In this document: positions 26,792 to 35,293 of the stretch, piece after piece
How the letters are laid out: each line of letters opens with the position of its first letter
How positions within the stretch are numbered: the first letter of the stretch is position 1
The notes under the pieces: generated by a model
Told to the model about the DNA's origin: nothing
Database searches by the model: none
The model's input: the letters and a program-made list of their open reading frames with translations, nothing else
DNA from: Microbacterium sp. YJN-G
Lineage (GTDB): Bacteria; Actinomycetota; Actinomycetes; Actinomycetales; Microbacteriaceae
Direction of reading: 5' to 3'
Assembly: GCF_015040615.1 (NCBI RefSeq)
Contig: NZ_CP060402.1
Location: 2,046,001 to 2,110,000, forward strand
DNA: 64,000 nt
Program-made: the position numbers and the translations under genes

Positions 26792-26867
26792 GCGGGCACT
26801 CTATGCGCTCGGAGCGCGCGGGGCGAGCCTCAGTTCCGGGCGGTGATCCGCTGGCCGAGGACGGTGC

Positions 26868-27461
26868 TCACAGCGAGCCGAGCACGTCCAGGCGCAGCTG
26901 GGCGGCGACGGCGATGATCGCGTAGTCGACCACGACGATCGCCGGCATCCAGGACGAGATGATCGCGCCCAGGCGACGCGGCGCCTGACCCCAGACGCCC
27001 TCGCGCAGCGTCCAGCCGGTCACCGACCAGAACAGCGGGATCGTCATCAGCCAGACGACCATGCACCACGGACAAAGCGACCCGAACTCGAACACGCTGC
27101 GGTACGCGAGCACGTGCACGAACACGAAACCGCCGAGCACGAACAGCGCATATACGCGCCAGTACCAGGCGCGCATGCCTCGGGGAGCGGCGAGCGCGCC
27201 GACGCCGGCGAACACCGGACCGGTGAACAGCACGATCCCGATGATCGAGTTGGTGAAACCCAGCAGGTTGCCCGCAGGCGAGAGCAGGTTGGGGCCGCAC
27301 GTGACGATCGGGCTGATCGAGCACGACACGAGCGGCGCCGCGCCGTTGAGCTGGCCGATGTACTCGAGGTACAGCAGGAAAGACACGATCCACGCGATGA
27401 CCGCGGTCACCATCCAGAGGGTGGCGGTGCCCGCGCCAGGGCGGTAGGTGCGCTCAGCCAT
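26868..27461 (-). CDS. Vitamin K epoxide reductase (VKOR) family protein
   Basis: A 197-residue integral membrane protein with five helices. The active-site CPWC (SLCPWCMVVW) and the loop cysteines (LVSCSISPIVTCGPN) are present. In actinobacteria VKOR reoxidises DsbA-like proteins for extracytoplasmic disulphide formation using menaquinone. No DsbA gene is adjacent. The disulphide-containing pilins in this window are plausible beneficiaries. Confidence 0.92.
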   Translation of the reverse strand: MAERTYRPGAGTATLWMVTAVIAWIVSFLLYLEYIGQLNGAAPLVSCSISPIVTCGPNLLSPAGNLLGFTNSIIGIVLFTGPVFAGVGALAAPRGMRAWYWRVYALFVLGGFVFVHVLAYRSVFEFGSLCPWCMVVWLMTIPLFWSVTGWTLREGVWGQAPRRLGAIISSWMPAIVVVDYAIIAVAAQLRLDVLGSL

Positions 27462-27549
27462 ACTCGATTCTCACCCGCAGGCCTCGCCGATGCACGAGAT
27501 CGTGGCCGTGAATTTCTTCACGGCGTACCGTGGAGGCGGAGGTCGACCG

Positions 27550-28848
27550 ATGGCACAGGAAGACGACGTGACGATGGTGCTGGCGGGCCAGCCCGGCATC
27601 CGCGACTGGCAGGAGGGCGTCTACCGCGACCTGCATCAGCATCCGGAGCTCGGCCACCAGGAGGTGCGGACGGCGGCCGCTGTCGCCGCCGAGCTGCGGG
27701 CGCGCGGCTTCGAGGTCTCCGAGGCGGTGGGGTCGACCGGCGTGGTCGGCATCCTGCGCAACGGTGACGGACCGGTCGTGCTCATGCGTGCCGACATGGA
27801 CGCGCTGCCGATCCAGGAGAGCACCGGACTCCCCTACGCCAGCGTCGAACGCGCGACGGATGCCGGCGGCAACGAGGTGCCGGTCATGCACGCCTGCGGG
27901 CACGACGCGCATGCCGCGTGCCTGCTGGGCGCGGCACGGCTGCTCGCCGAGAGGACGGATGCGTGGCGCGGCACATACATCGCGCTCTTCCAGCCGGCCG
28001 AAGAGCTCGCCGACGGCGCCGAGTCGATGCTGCGCGGCGGCCTCGCCGATCTCATCCCGCAGCCCGATGTCGCGTTCGCCCAGCACGTGCTGCCGTTCCC
28101 CGCGGGCCAGGTCGGCACTCTGGCCGGGCCCGTGCTGTCCAGTGGCGACAGCCTGCGGGTCACCGTGTGGGGCCGCGGAAGCCACGGGTCGATGCCGCAG
28201 TTGAGCGTCGACCCCGTCGTGCTGGCATCGACGATCGTGCTGCGCCTGCAGGGGATCGTCTCGCGCGAGGTCACGCCGGGCGAGTTCGCCGTGCTCACTG
28301 TGGGGCGTCTGGTGAGCGGCTCGAAGAGCAACATCATCTCCGACCGTGCCGTGCTGGATCTGAATATCCGCACGTTCAGCGAGACCACACGCGCGACGAT
28401 CATCGACGCGGTCCATCGCATCGTGGAGGGCGAGTGCACGGCATCCGGGTCGCCCCGGCCGCCGGAGTTCGAACTGTACGATCACTTTCCGCTGACCCGC
28501 AACGATGCCGCGACGACGCAGCGCGTCGCCGCGGCCTTCGGCCGGCACTTCGGCGACCAGGCCGTCGCGCTGAAACGCCAGTCGGCCAGCGAGGACTTCA
28601 GTGCGATCCCGGATGCCCTCGGCGTGCCCTACACGTACTGGGGCGTCGGTTCCGTCGATCCCGAGCGGTACGCGGCGGCCGCCGAGGCCGGCACCGTGTC
28701 CACGGACATCCCCGCCAACCACTCCCCCGAGTTCGCTCCCGTGATCGGCCCGACGCTGAAGACCGGCACCGCCGCCGCGGTGGTCGCCGCGCTGGCCTGG
28801 CTCGGTGCAGGCGCAGCAGCAGGCGATCCAGCGGAGGAGCCGAGATGA
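27550..28848 (+). CDS. M20D family amidohydrolase
   Basis: A 432-residue metallo-amidohydrolase (hippurate/IAA-amino acid hydrolase type). Metal-binding motifs are DLHQHPELGHQE (29-40), MHACGHDAHAACLLG (113-127) and the EELADGAESML region. A lid domain (SLRVTVWGRGSHGSMPQLSVDP) follows. The ATG at 27550 has GGAGG upstream; the longer frame from 27448 overlaps the divergent VKOR start. It overlaps the MFS gene as ATGA, suggesting uptake or efflux of its amide substrate or product. Confidence 0.88.
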   Translation: MAQEDDVTMVLAGQPGIRDWQEGVYRDLHQHPELGHQEVRTAAAVAAELRARGFEVSEAVGSTGVVGILRNGDGPVVLMRADMDALPIQESTGLPYASVERATDAGGNEVPVMHACGHDAHAACLLGAARLLAERTDAWRGTYIALFQPAEELADGAESMLRGGLADLIPQPDVAFAQHVLPFPAGQVGTLAGPVLSSGDSLRVTVWGRGSHGSMPQLSVDPVVLASTIVLRLQGIVSREVTPGEFAVLTVGRLVSGSKSNIISDRAVLDLNIRTFSETTRATIIDAVHRIVEGECTASGSPRPPEFELYDHFPLTRNDAATTQRVAAAFGRHFGDQAVALKRQSASEDFSAIPDALGVPYTYWGVGSVDPERYAAAAEAGTVSTDIPANHSPEFAPVIGPTLKTGTAAAVVAALAWLGAGAAAGDPAEEPR

Positions 28849-30377
28849 CGAACGACACGGCATCGGCGCCGCCGGCGACGGGCTGGAAGCCGAACGATCT
28901 CTGGCTGCTGGGCATCGTGCTCGCGGTCATCAACTTCTGGCTGTTCGCGCAGACCCTGCTCAACGTCATTCCGGGCATCCAGGGTGAGCTGAACGTCACG
29001 CGATCCCTTGCGAATCTGGCCGTGGCGGTGACCTCGCTGTTCTCGGGCATCTTCATCGTCGTGGCCGGCGGGCTGGCCGACCGCGTCGGCCGGGTCAGGA
29101 TCCTGTATGCCGGTATCTACCTCAGCATCCTCGGATCGGTGATCATCGCCCTCACGCCGGCGGACGCGGGCGGTCTCACCTCGGCGATGCTGCTGGCGGG
29201 CCGCGCGATCCAGGGGTTGTCGGCGGCGTGCGTGATGCCGGCGAGCCTCGCGCTGGTGAAGAAGTACTACGAGGGTACGCAGCGTCAGCGTGCGCTGTCG
29301 TTCTGGTCCATCGGGTCGTGGGGCGGCTCGGGATTCTGCTCGCTGTTCGGCGGGCTGATGGCCACGTCGTTCCTCGGCTGGCGGTCGATCTTCTGGATCT
29401 CGATCGCCCTGTCGATCGTGGCGCTGTTCCTGTTGAAGGGGACTCCCGAGTCCAAGGCGCCGCCCGAGCCGGGCGCGGCCGGGGCGCGTTTCGACTGGAC
29501 CGGCCTGATCTGCTTCGTCATCGCACTGGTCGCGGTGAACGTGTACATCTCGCAGGGGCCGAGCATCGGCTGGCTGAGCGTCACCGGGATCGTGCTGATC
29601 GTGCTGTTCGTGGTGTTCGGCATCCTGTTCTTCCAGGTCGAGACGTCCAAGAGCGCACCGTTCGTTGACCTCACCGTCTTCCGCAACTCGACGTTCACGG
29701 GTGCCACCGTGTCGAACTTCCTGCTGAACGGGGCGGCGGGCACGCTGATCGTGGCGCTGGGACTGGTGCAGGTCGCCGCCGGATTCACGTCGCTGCAGTC
29801 GGGTCTGCTGACGCTGGGGTACCTCATCGCGATCCTGGCGACCATCCGGGCCGGCGAGAAGCTGCTGCAACGGTTCGGGCCGCGCAAGCCCATGATCTGG
29901 GGCAGCATCATCACCGGCGTCGGGATCCTGCTGTGCTCGATGACCTTCGTACTGGTTGGACAGTACATCGTGCTGGCGTTCATCGGCTTCACGCTGTTCG
30001 GCATCGGTCTCGGCTTCTATGCGACGCCGTCGACGGATGCCGCCCTGTCGAACGTGCCCGAGGAGCAGGTCGGCGCGGCTGCAGGCATCTACAAGATGGC
30101 GTCGTCGCTGGGCAACGCGATCGGCGTGGCGATCTCGGCGGCGCTGTACCTGGCGGCGCAGTCGGTCGATCCCGAGCTCATCCGCAGTCTCGGGCTGTTC
30201 ATCGGCAACCAGGAGAACGTCGCGCTGAGGTTCGGCGGTTCGATCGGCCTGCTGTTCAACCTGCTGATGGTGGTGATCGCGATCATCTCGATCATCCTCA
30301 CCGTGCCACGCCAGCGCACGAAGGAAGAGGACGAGGCCCGGCCCGAGGTGCCGGCTTCGCCGCACTTCGGGAACTGA
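28845..30377 (+). CDS. MFS transporter, DHA2-like 14-helix
   Basis: A 510-residue major facilitator with about 14 membrane segments. Motif A is GGLADRVGRVRILYAG, and the antiporter-type motif C region is SFWSIGSWGGSGFCSLFGG. It resembles QacA/EmrB drug:H+ antiporters. It overlaps the amidohydrolase by 4 bases, so substrate and hydrolysis are likely linked. Charged C-terminal tail. Confidence 0.85.
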   Translation: MTNDTASAPPATGWKPNDLWLLGIVLAVINFWLFAQTLLNVIPGIQGELNVTRSLANLAVAVTSLFSGIFIVVAGGLADRVGRVRILYAGIYLSILGSVIIALTPADAGGLTSAMLLAGRAIQGLSAACVMPASLALVKKYYEGTQRQRALSFWSIGSWGGSGFCSLFGGLMATSFLGWRSIFWISIALSIVALFLLKGTPESKAPPEPGAAGARFDWTGLICFVIALVAVNVYISQGPSIGWLSVTGIVLIVLFVVFGILFFQVETSKSAPFVDLTVFRNSTFTGATVSNFLLNGAAGTLIVALGLVQVAAGFTSLQSGLLTLGYLIAILATIRAGEKLLQRFGPRKPMIWGSIITGVGILLCSMTFVLVGQYIVLAFIGFTLFGIGLGFYATPSTDAALSNVPEEQVGAAAGIYKMASSLGNAIGVAISAALYLAAQSVDPELIRSLGLFIGNQENVALRFGGSIGLLFNLLMVVIAIISIILTVPRQRTKEEDEARPEVPASPHFGN

Positions 30378-30444
30378 GCAGCCGGGTGGCGCGCGCTCTC
30401 GAGAACCACTGGAAATGCGGATGCCACAGGCGCACCATTGCGTC

Positions 30445-30855
30445 ATGAGCGCATTCAAACCGGAACGGGTATTCAGCGGGTTCAGCGTCGACGATCTCGA
30501 CGCCGCCCGCACGTTCTACGGCGAGACGCTCGGCATGCAGGTCTCGAGCAACCCGATGGGCTTCCTCGAGATCGGCCTGCCGAAGGGCGGCTCGCTCCTC
30601 GTGTACGACAAGCCGGATCACGTGCCGGCGACGTACACCGTTCTGAACTTCGCCGTATCCGACGTCGACGCCGCCGTCGACGATCTGAACAGCCGCGGTG
30701 TCGTCACCAAGATCTACACCGACCCCGACTTCGGCACCGATGAGAAGGGCATCGCCCGCATGGGACCTGACGGCGCGACGGGGCCCGAGATCGCCTGGTT
30801 CAGGGACCCGGCCGGGAATGTGATCTCGGTGCTGGCGGAGCCGGAGGGGGTCTGA
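30445..30855 (+). CDS. VOC (glyoxalase/bleomycin-resistance fold) protein
   Basis: A 136-residue protein. FSVDDLDAARTFYGETLGMQVSS and NFAVSDVDAAVDDLNSRGV are the two beta-alpha-beta-beta-beta modules, and WFRDPAGNVISVL is the typical metal-side ending. Enzyme activity unspecified. Last chromosomal gene before the tRNA-Pro island. Confidence 0.88.
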   Translation: MSAFKPERVFSGFSVDDLDAARTFYGETLGMQVSSNPMGFLEIGLPKGGSLLVYDKPDHVPATYTVLNFAVSDVDAAVDDLNSRGVVTKIYTDPDFGTDEKGIARMGPDGATGPEIAWFRDPAGNVISVLAEPEGV

Positions 30856-30859
30856 TGCA

Positions 30860-30897
30860 GAGGAGGGCCCCGATCCTTGCGGATCGATGCCCTCCTC
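30860..30897. terminator. Hairpin A, diverged copy of the tRNA-Pro terminator
   Basis: GAGGAGGGC/GCCCTCCTC encloses an inner CGATCC-TTGC-GGATCG stem. It lies 5 bases after the VOC stop. The 16 bases at 30901-30916 (CGTCTACGTCGGGCTG) repeat exactly at 31081-31096, including the last bases of the tRNA, so this is a duplicated terminator plus tRNA end. Confidence 0.7.
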
Positions 30898-31027
30898 GTG
30901 CGTCTACGTCGGGCTGCGTCCCCACGGCGCCCTCCACACGCCGCTCGTCATCGAGGCGGGTCACGTTGCGAGCAGAAGCGGCGCGCGGAGCCTCTCGGCG
31001 CCGCGTGGCCCCTCTTCACAGGTGCGA

Positions 31028-31087
31028 GTAGACGCAGAGGAGGGCCTGCCGATCCTTGCGGATCAGCAGGCCCTCCTCTGCGTCTAC
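31028..31087. terminator. Hairpin B, ancestral tRNA-Pro terminator
   Basis: A perfect 22-bp stem (arms start GTAGACGCAGAGG and end CCTCTGCGTCTAC) with a 16-base loop that holds an inner GATCC-TTGC-GGATC stem. It abuts the att repeat at 31088. Before island insertion it would have ended tRNA-Pro transcripts. Confidence 0.75.
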
Positions 31088-31122
31088 GTCGGGCTGACAG
31101 GATTTGAACCTGCGACCCCTTG
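31088..31122. repeat. att duplication, island-distal copy (tRNA-Pro 3' fragment)
   Basis: 35 bases identical to 41620-41654, starting GTCGGGCTGACAGG and ending CGACCCCTTG. It comprises the 3' half of tRNA-Pro (from the anticodon-stem 3' side, T-arm and acceptor strand). It is the displaced original 3' end of the gene and marks the left boundary of the island. Confidence 0.92.
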
Positions 31123-31502
31123 GAGGATCCGGTCGATTTCCGGTCTCCACCGATCGTCTCGGGAACTCGCGGATTCCCTTGTGTTTACAGGGAACCGGGC
31201 GGTTCGCTTGGTCTGAGTGTAGCCGGTTGATGGCGGGTCTTGGCGGGTGATTGAGATGGGTAAACGGTGAAGCGTCACCGTTTCCTCCGTTGCGGCGCCA
31301 GGAGAGCGGTCTTCGCGCAATCCCCATACATTTTCACTCCGAGATGCGGCCTCTTGACCCGCGACTTTGTGAGCTTCTCCGTGTGACCGGCCGCAGGCTC
31401 AGACGACGCACACCTGAGCTCGCGCACAACTGCTGAACTGCGGGACACTTGTAGTCAGCGAGCGACACCGAAGCGCTCAGCCAGAGGGTACAAGGAGACG
31501 AC
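31123..31502. other. Non-coding att arm and promoter region of the island
   Basis: 380 bases without a convincing gene. The att-proximal part includes an imperfect stem TTCCCT-N9-AGGGAA (31173-31193) and resembles an attP arm. The distal part should carry the promoter for the small ORF/SIR2 operon; I see no confident -10/-35 pair. Confidence 0.5.
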
Positions 31503-31634
31503 GTGGCGTTCGCCCGGACTACTACAGGGGACCTAGACCTTGCCTCGCTCGGCGAGTTGTTTCGAGGTCTTCGACGGCGCCCTCGAGGCGCGTCGGTGAA
31601 CATGCTCAACGGCGACACCGAGGTCGGGACCTGA
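31503..31634 (+). CDS. 43-residue ORF coupled to the SIR2 gene
   Basis: A GTG at 31503 with AAGGAG 5 bases upstream opens a 43-residue frame starting with Val-read-as-Met, AFARTTTGDLDLASLGELF, then an Arg-rich stretch and LNGDTEVGT. Its TGA overlaps the SIR2 ATG as TGATG. The ribosome-binding site is stronger than anything directly before the SIR2 start, so translation of the big gene probably depends on it. No homology recognised. Confidence 0.6.
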   Translation: MAFARTTTGDLDLASLGELFRGLRRRPRGASVNMLNGDTEVGT

Positions 31635-34600
31635 TGTGGATCACCGGCGACGTCGAGCTGCCTGACGGAATCCTCGACGCTCATGAGCGCGGCGAGCTCG
31701 TGTTCTTCGTCGGTGCAGGAGCTTCGCTTGGCAAGCCTTCAAACCTTCCCCTTTTTGACAGCCTTGCGAAGAAGCTTGCGCGACTGGCGTCGCACCCGTT
31801 CTCGAAGCGCGGTGGACTGGATTTTTTCATTGGACAGCTGGAGTCGCTGCCTCAGGGATTTGACGCGCATGCCCACGCACACACCCTTATTTCCAATCCG
31901 AAGTCGAGATTCAATCCGCTCCACAGTGCGATTGTCGACCTCGCGGGAATCGGAGGAGCGTTCCGCGTGGTGACCACCAACTACGACGATCACCTTGCTT
32001 CTGCTGCCGGCGGCGGGTCGATCACGGTCCCGGACACCTGGTATGCCCCGGCGTTGCCACTCGGGCATGACTTCGCTGGGCTCGTGCATCTGCATGGTTC
32101 AGTACGGCGTCCGAAGGAGGAGATGATCCTCACCGACCGGGACTTCGGCCATGCATACATCACCGATGCGTGGGCAGCGCGGTTCCTTCTCCCCATGTTC
32201 GATCGGTTCACGGTGGTGTTCATCGGCTACAGCCACGACGACGTGATCATGCGGTACCTCGCGCTTGGGCTGCCGTCGAGCGGCAAGGGCATGGCCTCTA
32301 AGCGGTTCGCGTTCACGAGCGACCCGACGAACAGCAAGTGGGGCTACCTAGGGATCCGGCCAATCAACTACACGGTCGTCGGGCGCGACCATCAAGCGCT
32401 CGTGGCGGCGCTTACCGCGTGGGCCGACCGCGCCAAGATGGGACAGACCGACCACCAGGCGCGTGTGCAGGAGATCATCGGCGGCGGAACCACACTGCCA
32501 CTGCCGGATCGCGACTACCTCCATGCTCGTCTCCGGACTACTGACGGCGCCCGCTATTTTGCGATGGCGACGGAATCACTACCCGACGAAACCAAACTCG
32601 AATGGCTGACGTGGCTGGAGGATCTCGCTGAGTTCAAAGCCCTGTTCTCGCCGCCGGACGTGCCGGACGCGACAGCGATCCTGGGCACCTGGTTCGCTCG
32701 GACCTTCATCGACTCCACCACGCTGAACGGTGCAGCCCTCGGGACCATGCAACGACTTGGGCAGTCAATGACGCCTTCGCTCTACCGGACCGCCACCTGG
32801 GCCGCCGTCGACCTGAGCAAGCAGGATGCGGCGGCCGGAGAACAGTGGCAGGCACTCCTCGCGACCTCGATCTACGGACAGACGGCACCGCTCGGAACCG
32901 ACTTTCTCATGCCGTTTCTGCCCGATTCGGCGGCACCCAGCATCGCGGTGCTGCGGACAGCGCTGCGGCCGTTCCTCAAGCTGGAGCGGCGATGGTTCGT
33001 CGACGATTCCGCGGAACGCACGATCCATCCCGATGCGAAGGTCACCTGGAACTCGGAGGACTACGCACTGACCCAACACGTCCTGCGCGCCGTGCAAGAG
33101 TCCGACGCCGGGGATCGCTCACTCGGCGTTGCCCTGGAGGACGCCATCATCGCGGCGTACGATCTGCTCGACGCATATCACGGCGCGCGGGGCTGGGACC
33201 CGCTCGTACATCACCGATCCGCGATCGAGCCACACGCCCAGGACGAACTGCGGGAGCCCCTCGACGCAGTCATCGACGGCCTCCGCGAATACGGGACCAA
33301 GGCGCTGTCCGTCTGGCCGGACCTGCCCGATCGATGGTGGAACCTCGACCGAGCACTCATGCAGCGCCTGGCCCTGCATCTGGTAGCCAACGATCAGGAA
33401 CGGAGTCCCGACGACAAGCTCTTGTGGCTCCTCGATCGCATTGGGCTCTACGCAGACGATCTGAAGCATGAGACGTATCAGGTACTTGCCGCCGCGGTCG
33501 GTACTGCGTCGCCGTCGCTCAAGCAGCGGGCCTTGGACGCCGCCGCCGCTGGACCGGACTACCCCGAAGAGATTCCCGATCGCGACCGCCACTTCGCCTA
33601 CGCGAAGTACAACTTGCTCGCATGGCTAACGCATGCCGACCCTGACTGGGCTGAGGCGCGGACCGCGTTCGACGCGATCAAAGCTGAGAATCCTAGCTTC
33701 GAGGTGCGAGAGCATCCTGACTTCGACACCTGGATGACAAGTGGGACCTGGGGTGGGAAGCCGCCGATGGACATCGAGGAGTTCATTCAGGCGCTCGATC
33801 AGAACGTGAGTGTTGCGCTCGATGAACTGCTGTCCCACGACTACTCCGAACGCCACTTCGATCAGCCCGACTGGCGAGATGCACTCGGACTTGTCCAGCA
33901 GGCTGCTGAGCGACGCCCGGACCTTGGGGTGCAGCTTTGGGACGCTGTCCTCGGTCGCGAGGAACTTGACGAGAAGCAGGTCGACCCGTGGCGCGCGATC
34001 GCCGAAGGCTGGGGGAAAGCCGAGCTCGGAAATTCGGGACTCGGGGCTGTCTACCGCCTCAACGCATTGCTGGCGGATAAGGACTCCGCCTTTGCGATCG
34101 GGCGTTTCCTGCTTGATCAGATTCGACAGCAGATCGACGAAGATGAGTCGCCGGTGCTCGCATCCATGCGCGAGCTGGCTCGATCACTCTGGCGCGAGCA
34201 GGGCACAGGATTCACGCACCGGGAAGATTCGACTCCCCTGTCGTTCGCACCGTTGTATCTGAACTCGTGGCCGGGCTTCCTAGCCCAGTATTGGGGCGGT
34301 GAGGTCGATCGTCGCTGGCGACACTCGCGCGAGGAGTGGGTTGGACTCAGCGACGAGGAGTCGGACGCCCTCGTCGAGCTGCTCAGCGGCAACAAGGATG
34401 CACTGGACGCTACTCAGCCTGCAATTGCTGGAGAGTTGTTCTTCTACTTCGCCGCGGACGCTGACTTCGCGGCGGGGCACTTGCTTCCGCTCTTTAGCGA
34501 CCCACAGCGGCACGCCTTTGGCTGGTATCCGTTCCTGCATCATCCGAGGTGGAATGACCGGATGCTCGCAGCCGGCCTGTTCGACAGCATGGTCTCCGAG

Positions 34601-35203
34601 CTCAGTCGTCTCGACGAGCTACCAGACCAAGACCTGCATCGCATCTTCCTGGGATTTATCACTTCCGTCGTGTCATACGCGGGCATCACGAGCACCGACC
34701 GGAAGCGCCTGCTTGATCAGACAGTGCTCGCGCTAGACGGCTCGCACGCCGCTGGCTTCGCTGAAGCGGTAGCCCGATTCGTCCGTGAGGACGGCGTCGA
34801 CGGCGCTGAGGTGTGGCGTCGGTGGCTCGGCAAGCATTTGGAACGCCGCCTCAGTGGGCAGCCGCGAGTCGCATCCGCCGAAGAGCTTGCACGCTGGGCG
34901 GACGCCGTCCCCGCCGTGGGTGAGTTCGTCCCTGCCGCCGCGACGCTTCTCGGCGGGCACGGCATCGGTCTGGGCGAGCGGTTCTTCAACCGGGAGTTCC
35001 CGGATGGCGTCCTCGCCGCCTACGGCCCTGAACTCGTTGCCTTCTTCGCCGAGCGCGTCCGGAACACGACCGGCTCAGACCACATGGTGAGGTACCGGGT
35101 ACGGCAGCTAGTAGAGACGATACGAGGAGCGGCCGGCGATACCGTTGCCCAGCCACTAGTCCAAGCGGCGACGGAGAGAGGGTTTCTCGATGCTGCCGAA
35201 TGA
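31634..35203 (+). CDS. Large SIR2-domain protein, probable anti-phage NADase
   Basis: An 1189-residue protein. The SIR2 domain is in residues 1-285: FFVGAGAS (24-31), TTNYDDHL (114-121), catalytic-His HLHGS (152-156, His154) and GYSHDD (198-203). The remaining 900 residues are mostly helical with no membrane segments and resemble the long sensor regions of defence-associated sirtuins (DSR/DUF4020-like). Known relatives deplete NAD+ when they sense a phage protein, causing abortive infection. Start at 31634 is coupled to the upstream 43-codon ORF. Which sub-family it belongs to needs structure comparison. Confidence 0.82.
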   Translation: MWITGDVELPDGILDAHERGELVFFVGAGASLGKPSNLPLFDSLAKKLARLASHPFSKRGGLDFFIGQLESLPQGFDAHAHAHTLISNPKSRFNPLHSAIVDLAGIGGAFRVVTTNYDDHLASAAGGGSITVPDTWYAPALPLGHDFAGLVHLHGSVRRPKEEMILTDRDFGHAYITDAWAARFLLPMFDRFTVVFIGYSHDDVIMRYLALGLPSSGKGMASKRFAFTSDPTNSKWGYLGIRPINYTVVGRDHQALVAALTAWADRAKMGQTDHQARVQEIIGGGTTLPLPDRDYLHARLRTTDGARYFAMATESLPDETKLEWLTWLEDLAEFKALFSPPDVPDATAILGTWFARTFIDSTTLNGAALGTMQRLGQSMTPSLYRTATWAAVDLSKQDAAAGEQWQALLATSIYGQTAPLGTDFLMPFLPDSAAPSIAVLRTALRPFLKLERRWFVDDSAERTIHPDAKVTWNSEDYALTQHVLRAVQESDAGDRSLGVALEDAIIAAYDLLDAYHGARGWDPLVHHRSAIEPHAQDELREPLDAVIDGLREYGTKALSVWPDLPDRWWNLDRALMQRLALHLVANDQERSPDDKLLWLLDRIGLYADDLKHETYQVLAAAVGTASPSLKQRALDAAAAGPDYPEEIPDRDRHFAYAKYNLLAWLTHADPDWAEARTAFDAIKAENPSFEVREHPDFDTWMTSGTWGGKPPMDIEEFIQALDQNVSVALDELLSHDYSERHFDQPDWRDALGLVQQAAERRPDLGVQLWDAVLGREELDEKQVDPWRAIAEGWGKAELGNSGLGAVYRLNALLADKDSAFAIGRFLLDQIRQQIDEDESPVLASMRELARSLWREQGTGFTHREDSTPLSFAPLYLNSWPGFLAQYWGGEVDRRWRHSREEWVGLSDEESDALVELLSGNKDALDATQPAIAGELFFYFAADADFAAGHLLPLFSDPQRHAFGWYPFLHHPRWNDRMLAAGLFDSMVSELSRLDELPDQDLHRIFLGFITSVVSYAGITSTDRKRLLDQTVLALDGSHAAGFAEAVARFVREDGVDGAEVWRRWLGKHLERRLSGQPRVASAEELARWADAVPAVGEFVPAAATLLGGHGIGLGERFFNREFPDGVLAAYGPELVAFFAERVRNTTGSDHMVRYRVRQLVETIRGAAGDTVAQPLVQAATERGFLDAAE

Positions 35204-35264
35204 ATACGACCTCAAGCAATAGAACCTCGACTTCGTCGAGGAGCTCGGCTGCGCGCGGGGGTGA
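35190..35264 (+). pseudogene. Remnant of a second gene after the SIR2 gene
   Basis: An ATG at 35190, overlapping the SIR2 3' end, reads MLPNEYDLKQ then TAG (35220-35222). The same frame continues NLDFVEELGCARG to TGA at 35262. The text across the TAG reads like one protein sequence, suggesting a nonsense-mutated and deleted downstream partner. It is only 24 codons, so chance is possible. Confidence 0.3.
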
Positions 35265-35293
35265 AGCGTCGTCAGCAACGACAACCGGTCCAT

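Noticed and set aside
30877..31107. Small plus-strand frames over the two hairpins near 31 kb
   Set aside because: They translate hairpins and tRNA pieces and have no ribosome site.
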